Origin: Blastocatellia bacterium
Lineage (GTDB): Bacteria > Acidobacteriota > Blastocatellia > Pyrinomonadales > Pyrinomonadaceae
Assembly (NCBI GenBank): GCA_013697915.1
Contig: JACCVY010000124.1
Coordinates: 1-45,837 of the forward strand
Length of the DNA stretch: 45,837 nucleotides
Direction of reading: 5' to 3'
Below the pieces are notes generated by a model that was given only the letters and a program-made list of their open reading frames with translations, had not been told where the DNA came from and ran no database searches. The position numbers were made by a program, and so were the translations under genes. This document shows, in pieces, positions 36,271-45,043 of this stretch (positions within the stretch are counted from its first letter, which is position 1; each line of letters opens with the position of its first letter).

Positions 36271-36402
36271 GTTTCAGGTTTCAAGTTCCAAGTTTCAAGT
36301 GGAGCCGAGGCAAAGCTGAGAAAAGCCCTGTTTGCTGGCCTTTCTAGCGAGTGTTAAGATCTCGGCCTACCGACTTGAAACCTGAAACTTGGAACTTGAA
36401 AC
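36271..36402. repeat. Inverted pair of GTTTCAA heptamer arrays
   Basis: Four exact 7-base steps at 36271-36298 (GTTTCAG, GTTTCAA, GTTCCAA, GTTTCAA) are mirrored at 36375-36402 (TTGAAAC, CTGAAAC, TTGGAAC, TTGAAAC). The arms enclose 76 bases and lie 8 and 6 bases from the start codons of the divergent mnmA and AAA ATPase genes, so they occupy both leaders. Confidence 0.9.
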
Positions 36403-36408
36403 TAACGA

Positions 36409-37215
36409 ATGCCCGAACGCGCCATCGAAGAATTCCAAATCACGGAAGAGCCGTATTACCTGCCGGTAAACGGCGAAGTCGATCTGTTTACCGCGGCACA
36501 TACTGCGCGCCTGCCGGTGATACTTAAAGGACCAACCGGCTGCGGCAAGACGCGTTTCGTAGAGCACATGGCCTGGCGGCTCGAGCGCCCGCTGATTACG
36601 GTTGCCTGTCATGAGGACCTGTCGTCGACCGATTTGGTTGGCCGCTTCCTGCTCGAAGGCGAAGAAACGGTTTGGCATGATGGTCCATTGACCTCGGCTG
36701 TACGTAACGGCGCGATCTGTTATCTCGATGAGGTAGTCGAGGCGCGTAAGGACACGGTCGTGATTATCCATCCGTTGACAGACCACCGGCGCCGGCTGCC
36801 GATTGAAAAGCGCGGCACCATACTCGACGCGCCGCCGGATTTCATGCTGGTCGTTTCCTACAACCCTGGTTATCAATCCATTCTTAAAGATCTAAAACAG
36901 TCTACGCGGCAACGTTTCGTGGCAATTGATTTTGATTACCCGCCGCCGGAGTTGGAAACTGAAATCGTGGCGCGCGAAGGTGGAGTTGACGAAGGCACGG
37001 CGCGCGACCTGGTGCTTATTGGCCAGAAAGTGCGCAACCTGCGCGGTCACGGATTGGAAGAAGGTGTCTCGACGCGTTTGCTGATTTACGCCGCGCAACT
37101 AATCACGCTCGGTATCCCGCCGGTCACCGCCGCGAACGTGGCTATGTGCTCACCCATCACCGACGATCGCGAGCTGCAACGCAGCATCCGCGAGATCGTA
37201 ACGACCGTAATTTGA
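36409..37215 (+). CDS. MoxR-class AAA ATPase of the CbbQ/NirQ/NorQ type
   Basis: 268 residues. The CbbQ/NorQ opening [15 protein letters not shown] leads to Walker [21 protein letters not shown], then [20 protein letters not shown] (pre-sensor strand), Walker [16 protein letters not shown], sensor-1 [13 protein letters not shown] and the short CbbQ_C domain ([18 protein letters not shown]). These ATPases act with a large VWA protein to remodel a metalloenzyme such as Rubisco (CbbQO) or NO reductase (NorQD). The VWA partner is encoded at 37735-40812, across a hicAB insertion. Neither Rubisco nor nor genes are here, so the client is unknown. Confidence 0.88.
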   Translation: MPERAIEEFQITEEPYYLPVNGEVDLFTAAHTARLPVILKGPTGCGKTRFVEHMAWRLERPLITVACHEDLSSTDLVGRFLLEGEETVWHDGPLTSAVRNGAICYLDEVVEARKDTVVIIHPLTDHRRRLPIEKRGTILDAPPDFMLVVSYNPGYQSILKDLKQSTRQRFVAIDFDYPPPELETEIVAREGGVDEGTARDLVLIGQKVRNLRGHGLEEGVSTRLLIYAAQLITLGIPPVTAANVAMCSPITDDRELQRSIREIVTTVI

Positions 37216-37230
37216 CGATGGTTCACATGG

Positions 37231-37485
37231 ATGAGCAGGTACGATAAACTTCTCTTTCAGATTCTGCGCGGAACCGCCGACGCAAACGTAGCTTTTGAGG
37301 ATTTGCGAGGACTGCTCATCAAACTCGGCTTCGAAGAACGAATTCGCAGCAGCCATCACATGTTTCGGAAAACAGGAGTACTTGAGAAGATCAATCTCCA
37401 GCGGGAAGGTAACAAGGCTTAAGTCTATCAAGTCAGACAGGTGCGAGTAGTGTTATTGAAGTACAAGCTCGGAGGCGAATTATGA
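37231..37485 (+). pseudogene. hicA: HicA-type toxin gene with premature TAA
   Basis: Translation from the ATG at 37231 gives 63 residues (FEDLRGLLIKLGFEERIRSS, HHMFRK with the catalytic His) and stops at TAA 37420-37422. In the same frame the next 20 codons read [20 protein letters not shown] and end at TGA 37483-37485, overlapping the hicB ATG by four bases. HicA proteins normally end KxYQVRQVR...LLKY, so the TAA stands where a Lys (AAA) is expected; one A-to-T change suffices. The lost C-terminal ~21 residues form the last helix, so the toxin is probably inactive. Confidence 0.8.
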
Positions 37486-37697
37486 CGCACAAATACGAGA
37501 TTATTATTTATTGGAGCAATGAAGATCAGGTTTATGTTGCCGAAGTTCCAGAACTTCCAGGCTGCACAGCTCACGGGGATACTCATGAGTCCGCTCTGGC
37601 AAATGCCAATGAAGCAATTCAATTGTGGATAGACACAGCCAGGGAATACGGTGATCCCGTGCCTGAACCGAAGGGACAGCGCCTCATGCTGGCCTAA
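37482..37697 (+). CDS. hicB: HicB-type antitoxin
   Basis: 71 residues. The RNase-H-like HicB fold is seen in [40 protein letters not shown] and [20 protein letters not shown]. There is no C-terminal DNA-binding domain, which is common in the short HicB group. GGAGG seven bases before the ATG gives a strong start independent of hicA, so antitoxin is still made although hicA is broken. The module sits between two genes that are usually adjacent. Confidence 0.9.
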   Translation: MTHKYEIIIYWSNEDQVYVAEVPELPGCTAHGDTHESALANANEAIQLWIDTAREYGDPVPEPKGQRLMLA

Positions 37698-37734
37698 TGC
37701 TATTTCCTACCAAGCGCCTGGGACCCGGCAATCA

Positions 37735-40700
37735 ATGCAGAACGAGAACGACGATCCGAATATTCCTTCCGAACGCCAGTCATTTCTCAAACTAACGACT
37801 GACATTGCAAAGTTGCCGCTGGAACAATCTGCAGCGGCGCTGGAAATCGGAGCCGCGATAGCGGCCATCTCTTTGCGCGCCGGCAGTGAATTTTTGCGCG
37901 AAGTGCCGCAAGCGGCCCGCGTGCTGAATGCGGCGGAACTGCGTGAGTGGGGCGAGCTGGGCCGCCGTCTGGCGATGAGTGATGTCGAGACGGCGATCTC
38001 GTTTTTCACGGCGGGCGTTGCTGATCTTGAAACTCTTGCTCCCGAAACTCGTGCTTCTCTTTTTCAACTCTGTGCGCGGCAACTTGGTCTCTCAACGCCG
38101 ATTGCTGTTGAAACTTTCCGTACCGCACCGGCACTCGCAAACAGCTTTTCCGACGCAAGTCTTTTTACCGTAGTGTTGGAGGTTGCATCCGACATCGCCC
38201 GCCGTTCGGCACGGCACAGTGCAGACTTTCTAAACCAAACACCTGAAGTTGTGAAGCGGCTCGAGGCTTTCGCTGAGCCTGATGTCTTGCAAAGAGCGAT
38301 TGAGATGGCGGCCGGCTTTGCCTCGCGCGCCGGCGGCATCGCGGCCGATGCCTGGGGATCGTTGCCGCAAGCCCTCGAACAATTAAACAAAGATGAAGTT
38401 ACGAGGTTGCTGGATCAGACGATGGTGTTCCTCGAGCGCGGCGGTGGCGCAGCGTTGCAATTGTTGGTGGTCGGCGGCGAAATTCTAAGACTGTTGCCCG
38501 AGGTGTTTGACGAATGGCTGGAATTGCTTGCGGCGGTGGCTCAACACGGCAATGCCAGTCTGGTCGCTTTTGTGCGTAGCAGCCCACGATTCGTTCGCAT
38601 TCTGGTTTCGCACACAGAGCACGAACGCGCGGTTGAGCTGGCGGTGCGCGTGATTCGTGTCACGCGCAGCATCGCCGCAACTGACAGTGAGGCCGCGCTC
38701 GCTGGTTTCCGTTCCAGCGCCGTCGCGTTACGCAACGTGACTATCGAACAGTTTGAAGAGTGGGCAAGGCTCGGTCTGTCTTCGACCAGGAAAGATGCGC
38801 GCGCGCGGCGCAGTTATTTTGCTTTGGAGACGCGAGGCAGTCATGACGCGCTGCGCAGTGGCAATCAGGGACTCGCTTTGGAATCGGTTTCTCACGTTCT
38901 GCGTTTGTATGTTGAGGGGCTCACCGGTAACGAAGTGGAAATCAGCTCGCTCGTGGCTGTGCCGGTGGAAGCGCGCATCGGCGACGGGCGCACGATTCAC
39001 CTGCCGGCGGCGGTTGCGGAATTCGGCGACGATGAACTCGACTTTTGTCTGTACAAAGTGTTGGCCGCGCATGCTGCCGGACAAATTGAGTTTGGAACCT
39101 ATGAGCGGGGGACTAACGAGCTGCGCGCAGCTTATTCGTCGATAAGTGACGCCTATGCTCCCGAGAATGTTAATGGGCGCGATGCTTTTGCGATTGCCGA
39201 CGAGTTAGTGAGTCCAGCGGTAGAGGATGCCGTCGCACAGAACGACAAACTGAAGTTTATCGGACCTGATATCGACTATCGCCGCGTGCTGCAATTATTT
39301 CCTGATAAGCAACTCGCAAGCAGAATATTCGGCACGCTGGAGAACTGCCGCATTGATCGGCGCCTGCGTCTGAAGTATCGCGGCCTGGCGCGCGATCTGG
39401 ATTTGATCCGCGAACATTTACGTCGCGGCCGTCCCTCCGTTACTCAACTGCCGGCGACGCTTCTGCCGTTTGAATTGCTTTTCCAAACCACGCTGCTGGG
39501 TGGCGCTACCGACGATGCGCGGCAGTATTACGGTCAAATCGTTTCCGAACTGGAAACCATAACTGAACATTACTTGTCGTCAAGCGAGTCAACATTAGCC
39601 GACAGCCTGATGGCTACCCTGCGCGTCTATTCGCTGTTCCAATCAGCGACGCCGGCTGATGAGTCAGTTCAGCAGTTGGAAACCCAGGAAGAGTTTTCCG
39701 AAGAGGAGGACGAGCAAGTCGCTACGGAACGTTTCCAGCGAACGCAGTCTCAGCAAAACCCGCAGCGCCGTGATGCGCGTGATTTATTCAATGCCTGGAA
39801 CGATCCGAATAGTGAAGGCGAACCTGACGAGGTGGCCGGCGCAGAAAGCTGGTCTGAAGGAGAGTTTCCGGAACAGGCGATCGAAGAAGGCGAAGTCGCC
39901 TACAACTACGACGAATGGGATCGCGAACTGACAGACCATCGCTTGGGCTGGTGCCGCGTGATTGAAAAGAAGGTGAAGCATGGCGATCGCGAGTTTGTGG
40001 AGCAGACGCGCGAGCGGCATCGTGGCGTAATTTCTTCGATCCGACATCAGTTTCAATTGATGAAGCCGGAAGAACTATTGCGCGTCACAAACGAATTGGA
40101 CGGTGAAGAATTTGATTTGAATGCAGTGATCGACTACGTCATCGATCGCAAAGCGGACGGCCAGCAATCGGAACGGCTTTATACCAAACGTCTGCGAAGA
40201 CAACGCGATGTCGCAGTTTCTTTCCTGCTGGATCAATCGTCGTCAACTGCGCGCACTATTGGGCGACATCCGTTGCAGCCGTACACGCGGCCGGGGCGGC
40301 GCATAATCGAAATTGAGAAAGAGGGCTTGGTGCTGATGAGCGAGGCGCTCGAAGCTGTCGGCGATGCTTATTCAATTAACGGCTTTACCTCCGAAGGACG
40401 TCGCAACGTAAAGTTTTATGTGGTAAAGGATTTTGCGGAAAAGTATTCGGATGAGGTGAAGCAGCGGATTGGCGGCATTAACTTTCAAAACAACACGCGG
40501 CTTGGCGCGGCAATTCGTCACGCGACGGCAAAGCTCGCGAAACAAACCGCGCGCACGAGGCTGTTGATAGTGTTGTCAGACGGGCGGCCTTACGATCACG
40601 ACTACGGCGACGCGCGTTACGCGCGCGAAGACACGCGCGAAGCTTTGCGACAGGCCAAGAACCAGGGCATTACGCCTTTTTGTATTACGATCGATCGCGA

Positions 40701-40812
40701 GTCGGAAGCTGAGCTAAAAGATCTTTACGGCGACATTGGCTACACAATCATTGATGATGTGTTGACGCTGCCGGAACGGATGCCGGGAATTTATCGCCGA
40801 CTGACAACATAA
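37735..40812 (+). CDS. Large CbbO/NorD-type VWA protein
   Basis: 1025 residues from the ATG at 37735 (the open frame begins at 37651, inside hicB, and is rejected). Residues ~1-400 are helical repeats, Ala/Glu-rich and HEAT-like ([40 protein letters not shown]). An acidic linker ([11 protein letters not shown]) lies near 650. The C-terminal VWA domain (~840-1025) has [20 protein letters not shown] (DxSxS) and [17 protein letters not shown], closing with [10 protein letters not shown] as in CbbO, NorD and CobT-like proteins. It should be the substrate-recognising partner of the AAA ATPase at 36409. Its N-terminal half is longer than in CbbO, hinting at a different client. Confidence 0.85.
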   Translation: MQNENDDPNIPSERQSFLKLTTDIAKLPLEQSAAALEIGAAIAAISLRAGSEFLREVPQAARVLNAAELREWGELGRRLAMSDVETAISFFTAGVADLETLAPETRASLFQLCARQLGLSTPIAVETFRTAPALANSFSDASLFTVVLEVASDIARRSARHSADFLNQTPEVVKRLEAFAEPDVLQRAIEMAAGFASRAGGIAADAWGSLPQALEQLNKDEVTRLLDQTMVFLERGGGAALQLLVVGGEILRLLPEVFDEWLELLAAVAQHGNASLVAFVRSSPRFVRILVSHTEHERAVELAVRVIRVTRSIAATDSEAALAGFRSSAVALRNVTIEQFEEWARLGLSSTRKDARARRSYFALETRGSHDALRSGNQGLALESVSHVLRLYVEGLTGNEVEISSLVAVPVEARIGDGRTIHLPAAVAEFGDDELDFCLYKVLAAHAAGQIEFGTYERGTNELRAAYSSISDAYAPENVNGRDAFAIADELVSPAVEDAVAQNDKLKFIGPDIDYRRVLQLFPDKQLASRIFGTLENCRIDRRLRLKYRGLARDLDLIREHLRRGRPSVTQLPATLLPFELLFQTTLLGGATDDARQYYGQIVSELETITEHYLSSSESTLADSLMATLRVYSLFQSATPADESVQQLETQEEFSEEEDEQVATERFQRTQSQQNPQRRDARDLFNAWNDPNSEGEPDEVAGAESWSEGEFPEQAIEEGEVAYNYDEWDRELTDHRLGWCRVIEKKVKHGDREFVEQTRERHRGVISSIRHQFQLMKPEELLRVTNELDGEEFDLNAVIDYVIDRKADGQQSERLYTKRLRRQRDVAVSFLLDQSSSTARTIGRHPLQPYTRPGRRIIEIEKEGLVLMSEALEAVGDAYSINGFTSEGRRNVKFYVVKDFAEKYSDEVKQRIGGINFQNNTRLGAAIRHATAKLAKQTARTRLLIVLSDGRPYDHDYGDARYAREDTREALRQAKNQGITPFCITIDRESEAELKDLYGDIGYTIIDDVLTLPERMPGIYRRLTT

Positions 40813-40814
40813 AA

Positions 40815-40918
40815 CAGGAGCCGACGGCAGGAGCAGACGGCGTTCCTCCTCGTGAACCTGCCTACTGCTGCTGCCGACTGCCGTCTTTCTTTCTACCGCC
40901 GCTGCCGTCTGCCGCCTT
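40815..40918. repeat. GGCAGAC-type heptamer arrays at the hyuB 3' end
   Basis: GACGGCAGGAGCAGACGGC is followed by inverted units CTGCCTA, CTGCCGA, CTGCCGT and CTGCCGTCTGCCGCC. The last units encode the final eight residues and the TAG of hyuB on the minus strand. The same family occurs at 32868 and at 34991-35158. Confidence 0.75.
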
Positions 40919-42563
40919 GACTTTTCCCCCAACCACCGCCGCCGGGTGTTTCAATGCGCACGCGATCGCCGGCTTTCAACTCCCAACTTCCTTTTGATCC
41001 GATCTTGCGCGTTTTGCCGTCGCTTATGATTGCGGCGCTGCCCGGCTTTCCTTCTTCACCGCCATGCAATCCGTAAGGTGCATTCTTTCTTCGGTCAGCA
41101 AGCAGAGACATGTGCGCCGCAGCAAGCGTTTCAATCTCGCGAATCACGCCGTCGCCGCCGTGATGTTTTCCTTTTCCGCCTGACCCTTCACGAATCCTGT
41201 ATTCACGCACGCGCAATGGATATGCGTACTCGAGCGCTTCAGCAGGCGTGTTGAGGCTGTTGGTCATGTGCGTGTGCAACGCGCTTAGGCCGTCGTAATC
41301 CGGCCGAGCGCCCATGCCGCCGGCCACGGTTTCGTAATAGGAAAACTCATTTCCCGAGCGCGGATCGATGCCACCAATCGTCAGATTGTTCATTGTGCCC
41401 TGACTCGCCGCCGGAATCTTGTCAGGCAGCGCCTGGGCCAGGGCTTTGAATAACACATCGACTATGCGCTGCGACGTCTCGACGTTTCCGCCGGCAACTG
41501 AAGCTGGGTGAACGGCGTTGATGACAGTCCCCTCAGGCGCAATCACTTCGATCGGTTGCATCAAACCGGCGCTGGCGGGCACGTCGTCTCCGAGCAGACA
41601 ACGAAAGACGTACGACACCGCAGAGACGGTTATGGCTTCAACTGCGTTGACTGGACCGGTAACCTGCGGCGCGCTGCCGCTGAAATCGACGCGCGCACGC
41701 GAACCAGCAATCGTAATTCTCACTCGAATCGCCACGGCAGTGTCAGACACGCCATCGTCGTCGAGTACGTCAACCGCCTCGTAAACACCATCGGGAACCG
41801 TCGCAATCGCGTGACGCATGAGCCGCGCTGAGTATTCGATCAAATGGTTAGCGTAGTTAGCGGCCTCTCGTTGACCGCGTCGCTCCACGATTTCAAGTAA
41901 ACGTGTCGCGCCGGTTTTCAGCGAACCAATCTGCGCCTGAAAATCGCCGCGACGTTCATCATGACTGCGAACGTTCGCCAGAATCAGACGCATGATGTCT
42001 TCATCAAGCGCGCCATTTTTCACCAGGCGTACCGGCGGAATGCTCAAGCCTTCGCCGTAGATGTCCGTAGCCAGTCCCATCGAGCCGGGCGTGGCGCCGC
42101 CAATGTCCGCGTGATGTGCGCGATTGGCGACGTAGAAGAGCGTCAGTGGTTCGTTGTTCGTGGTTAGTTGCAGTTTCTTCCTATCGCTGCCTTTTTTCTT
42201 CGCACCTGGTTTGCCACTGACCACTGACAACTGACTACTAACCACCGGCATCACCAACGTCACATCCGGCAGGTGCGTGCCGCCGGCAAATGGATCGTTT
42301 AAGGCAATCACATCGCCGGGCCTGAGCTCTATTGCTTTCAATGCGGAAGCCACCGCCATTGGCATTGAACCGAGATGCACGGGCATGTGATCGCCCTGGG
42401 CAATCACTCGGCCGCGCGCGTCGAAAACAGCGCATGAATAATCGCGCCGCTCTTTGATGTTTGGCGAAAAGGCAGTGCGCCGCAGCGCGATGCCCATCTC
42501 TTCAGCTACCGAAGTGTAGAGCGCGTGATAGATTTCCAGCGTTGTCGGATCGAATCGCTTCAT
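40893..42563 (-). CDS. hyuB: Hydantoinase B/oxoprolinase-family subunit with a repeat-derived insertion
   Basis: 556 residues. Family motifs: EEMGIALRRTAFSPNIKERR, DYSCAVFDARGRVIAQGDHM, PVHLGSMP, GGTHLPDVTLVMPV, VANRAHHADIGGATPGSMG and the C-terminal LLADRRKNAPYGLHGGEEGK with GDRVRIETPGGGGWG. It forms the second subunit of an ATP-dependent hydantoinase/5-oxoprolinase/acetone-carboxylase-like complex with HyuA. Between VMPV and LFYVANRAHHAD, where relatives have about five residues, ~33 residues (including SSQLSVVSGKPGAKKKG) are encoded by heptamer repeats. The last eight residues also come from a repeat. Lies 256 bases after hyuA, likely the same operon. Confidence 0.88.
   Translation of the reverse strand: MKRFDPTTLEIYHALYTSVAEEMGIALRRTAFSPNIKERRDYSCAVFDARGRVIAQGDHMPVHLGSMPMAVASALKAIELRPGDVIALNDPFAGGTHLPDVTLVMPVVSSQLSVVSGKPGAKKKGSDRKKLQLTTNNEPLTLFYVANRAHHADIGGATPGSMGLATDIYGEGLSIPPVRLVKNGALDEDIMRLILANVRSHDERRGDFQAQIGSLKTGATRLLEIVERRGQREAANYANHLIEYSARLMRHAIATVPDGVYEAVDVLDDDGVSDTAVAIRVRITIAGSRARVDFSGSAPQVTGPVNAVEAITVSAVSYVFRCLLGDDVPASAGLMQPIEVIAPEGTVINAVHPASVAGGNVETSQRIVDVLFKALAQALPDKIPAASQGTMNNLTIGGIDPRSGNEFSYYETVAGGMGARPDYDGLSALHTHMTNSLNTPAEALEYAYPLRVREYRIREGSGGKGKHHGGDGVIREIETLAAAHMSLLADRRKNAPYGLHGGEEGKPGSAAIISDGKTRKIGSKGSWELKAGDRVRIETPGGGGWGKSQGGRRQRR
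42142..42247. repeat. Heptamer arrays inserted in frame inside hyuB
   Basis: Left: GTGGTTC, GTTGTTC, GTGGTTA, GTTG at 42146-42170. Right: CCACTGA, CCACTGA, CAACTGA, CTACTAA, CCACC at 42214-42246. Both step by seven bases and flank a Lys-rich centre. The frame of hyuB stays open through all of it. Confidence 0.88.
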
Positions 42564-42623
42564 AGTTCTTCTAACCGCGAAGATGGAACACCCAAGAAAA
42601 AGGAAAGCCCAACTGTGTAATGC

Positions 42624-42759
42624 TCAGTTGGGAAGGTGGGCTTCCACCCCAATGGGGCTGCCCCACTGGGGACCCCGGGCTTGCCCCCGCTCTTACTTTT
42701 GTAATCATTCATCAGTTTTTCCTAAAACTACTGCGGGGGCAAGCCCACCTTCCCAACCT
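42624..42759. repeat. GGGAAGG/CCCCCGC palindromic element, copy 3
   Basis: Left arm CAGTTGGGAAGGTGGGCTT and right arm GCGGGGGCAAGCCCACCTTC followed by CCAACCTG frame an inner CTTGCCCCCGC. A second palindrome (CCCCAATGGGG...CCCCACTGGGG) sits inside the left arm, as if one element had inserted in another. It lies between hyuA and hyuB. Confidence 0.85.
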
Positions 42760-42838
42760 GCAAATTCATGTCACTTGAATGATCGAATCATCGTGGCCGT
42801 CAAAGGTGACTTTGCAAATTCATGTCACTTGAATGATC
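42760..42838 (-). repeat. Tandem duplication of the hyuA 3' end
   Basis: A 25-base word (GCAAATTCATGTCACTTGAA and five more bases) occurs exactly at 42760-42784 and 42814-42838, 54 bases apart. On the minus strand the second copy encodes IIQVT-stop of HyuA; 18 codons later, in the same frame, the copy again reads IIQVT-stop, preceded by VTFDGHDDS where HyuA has VIDGYLNL. So the gene end is duplicated, with diverged flank. Confidence 0.85.
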
Positions 42839-44865
42839 AAGTTGAGGTAGCCATCAATCACGGCGCTGGCTCCGGGTGGAATTAGCGTTGTTGCAGAGTA
42901 CTCAGTCACGATGCATGGGCCGCGAAGTTTGGCTGCAGCAGGCAATGATTCTCGATCGTAAACCGCAACGCTAAGTTTTTTGCCAGCGAAATGAGCGCTC
43001 ACATTTTTGCCTGGCTGCACCTGCTGTCTTTTGCGCGTACGCGCGCGCCCCTGTGCCAAGTTCTCAACGATACCGGCCGAACGCAAACGCGCGCTCACCA
43101 CTTCCACGACGTTCGTCTGTTGCGCATAGCCATAGCGTTCGAGGTGCGCGCGATGAAAGTGTGCGGCAATGTTTCCGTTGGTCCGTTTAATCTCCAGGTC
43201 AAACGATTGCCCTTTGTAGCGCAACGCCAGCGAGCGCTCATGCCGCTGCTTTGCCGGCGGAAACCCCTCGCGACGAAGAACGTCAGCGGCGGTTCGTTCC
43301 ATTTCGCGAAAAGCCTTTTGGAGTTTCTTATCGACACCGGTCTCAACGTCGATCATCAGCGTTCGGCTTTGGTTTCTAACTACATCAGCGGCCAGTACGC
43401 CGATGGCGGAAAGCGCGCCCGCCGAGTTTGGCAAAATTACGCGTGGAATTCTCAGCGCTCGCGCGAGTTCAACGGCGTGCAAACCGCCTGCACCGCCAAA
43501 TGGCAGCAAAGCAAAATCGCGCGGGTCGAAACCACGCTCCACCGAAATTCGACGAAGCGCGCGTTCCATGTTTGTATTCGCAACCAACAAAACTCCCTGT
43601 GCGGCTTCAATTACATTGACTGTACGCCGCGCTGCCTTACTCAACTGATCGGCCAGCGCCGCGATGGCCTTGCGGGCGCGCGCTTCATCAAGCACAAACT
43701 CGCCGCCCAATAAACCCGCGCCCCCGAAATGGCTCAGCACAAGATGCGCATCCGTAACTGTCGGCAACAGCGAGCGGCCGTAACATGCCGGGCCGGGATC
43801 CGAGCCCGCTGATTCCGGACCGACGCGCAGCGAGCCGCCTTCATCAACTCGTGCGATTGAGCCACCGCCGGCGCCGACCGTGTGAATGTCCATGAGCGGA
43901 ACAGCAACCGGCAGACCGGCAACCAGGGCTTCGTTAGTCATGCGCACGCCGTCGCGTTCGCACAGCGCAACATCGGTCGAGGTGCCTCCCATGTCAATCG
44001 TAATGATCTTTTCGAAACCGGCGGTGTGCGCCGTGCGCAATGCGCCTACAACTCCACCGGCCGGCCCGGACAAAATTGTGCGCACTGGTTCGGCGGCTGC
44101 GACACTCGCCGAAATGCTGCCCCCAGACGACTGCATAACGCGCAAGCGCGACGTGTTTCTTTCCAGCCGCCGCAAGTAATTTCCCATTAGCGGCTGCAGG
44201 TACGCATTGATTGCTACCGTCGAGGTGCGTTCAAACTCGCGATACTCCGGCAGGATCACGTGCGAAATAGAAACGGGAAGATTGAGAGTTGAAACAGCGC
44301 GTGCGATTTGTTGTTCGTGTTCGGGATGAATGAACGAGAAGAGCAGGCAGATCGCAATTGATTCGATCTTTTGCCTCTTCAACCGTTCGACAAGTTTAGA
44401 AAGTTCCTTATCGTCCAACGGCTCCAGCACGTCGCCATTCGCGCTGATACGTTCGTGCACTCCAAAGCGCAACTCTTCCGGAACCAGCGCCGGCGGTCGC
44501 ACCGCATTCAGGTTGTAGAGTTCCGGCCGCGTTTGCCTGCCGATAGCCAGCACGTCTTCAAAACCCCTGGTGGTAATCAACGCCGTGCGCGCGCCGCGTC
44601 TTTGCAGCAACGCGTTCGTTCCCACTGTCGTTCCATGAACGATCTCAATGAGCTCGAGTGCAATCCCCGTGTTCGCAGCGACTTGTTCGATGCCCTGGCG
44701 AATTGCCAGCGATGGATCGGCAGGCGTAGAGGGAAGCTTGAAAACTTTGAAGTCGCCGCCGACTTCATAGACAAAATCAGTGAAGGTACCTCCGGTATCC
44801 ACGCCCACTCGCACCGCGCGAACACGGTTTGTCGGGCGCAGCTTGCGGCTTGTTTTGGTGACCAT
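42820..44865 (-). CDS. hyuA: Hydantoinase A/oxoprolinase-family subunit
   Basis: 681 residues. ASKHA-type ATP-binding motifs: RVGVDTGGTFTDFVYEVGG at the start, EIVHGTTVGTNALLQRRGA, then RTILSGPAGGVVGALRTAHT, IITIDMGGTSTDVALC (second phosphate motif) and LLPFGGAGGLHAVELARALR. It phosphorylates or activates the substrate amide/ketone for cleavage with HyuB; hydantoins, 5-oxoproline and acetone are known substrates in the superfamily, not distinguishable here. At 681 residues it is a separate HyuA rather than a fused eukaryote-type oxoprolinase. A good minus-strand promoter lies at 44913-44941. Its 3' end is duplicated downstream. Confidence 0.92.
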   Translation of the reverse strand: MVTKTSRKLRPTNRVRAVRVGVDTGGTFTDFVYEVGGDFKVFKLPSTPADPSLAIRQGIEQVAANTGIALELIEIVHGTTVGTNALLQRRGARTALITTRGFEDVLAIGRQTRPELYNLNAVRPPALVPEELRFGVHERISANGDVLEPLDDKELSKLVERLKRQKIESIAICLLFSFIHPEHEQQIARAVSTLNLPVSISHVILPEYREFERTSTVAINAYLQPLMGNYLRRLERNTSRLRVMQSSGGSISASVAAAEPVRTILSGPAGGVVGALRTAHTAGFEKIITIDMGGTSTDVALCERDGVRMTNEALVAGLPVAVPLMDIHTVGAGGGSIARVDEGGSLRVGPESAGSDPGPACYGRSLLPTVTDAHLVLSHFGGAGLLGGEFVLDEARARKAIAALADQLSKAARRTVNVIEAAQGVLLVANTNMERALRRISVERGFDPRDFALLPFGGAGGLHAVELARALRIPRVILPNSAGALSAIGVLAADVVRNQSRTLMIDVETGVDKKLQKAFREMERTAADVLRREGFPPAKQRHERSLALRYKGQSFDLEIKRTNGNIAAHFHRAHLERYGYAQQTNVVEVVSARLRSAGIVENLAQGRARTRKRQQVQPGKNVSAHFAGKKLSVAVYDRESLPAAAKLRGPCIVTEYSATTLIPPGASAVIDGYLNLIIQVT

Positions 44866-44912
44866 CTAAACAAGTAAAGAAAGAACCAGCCTGATCTGTT
44901 TCTGCGCTCGTC

Positions 44913-44941
44913 ACTATAGTCAGAAGTAAAAATGTTGACAA
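44913..44941 (-). promoter_or_regulatory. hyuA promoter
   Basis: On the minus strand TTGTCA (44941-44936), a 17-base spacer and TATAGT (44918-44913). The start site would be near 44906, about 40 bases before the hyuA ATG. Confidence 0.65.
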
Positions 44942-45043
44942 GAACGCTATGGACGCAGAAGGATCGTGCACATGCTTAGGCTGCCACTTGTAGGGATTCT
45001 TCATCAGATAAATGGAATTCTTAATTTTTAAGGAGCGCACCTC

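Noticed and set aside
36271-36402. CRISPR array
   Set aside because: The units are 7 bases with no spacers; they are tandem heptamers, not CRISPR repeats, and no cas genes are present.
37420-37422. Recoding of the hicA stop as an amino acid
   Set aside because: The codon is TAA, not the TGA of selenocysteine or the TAG of pyrrolysine; a point mutation is simpler.
42583-42885. 100-codon frame between hyuB and hyuA
   Set aside because: It is composed of the palindromic element and the duplicated hyuA end.
42991-43713. 240-codon plus-strand frame inside hyuA
   Set aside because: It is a shadow of hyuA; no family resemblance and no ribosome-binding site.
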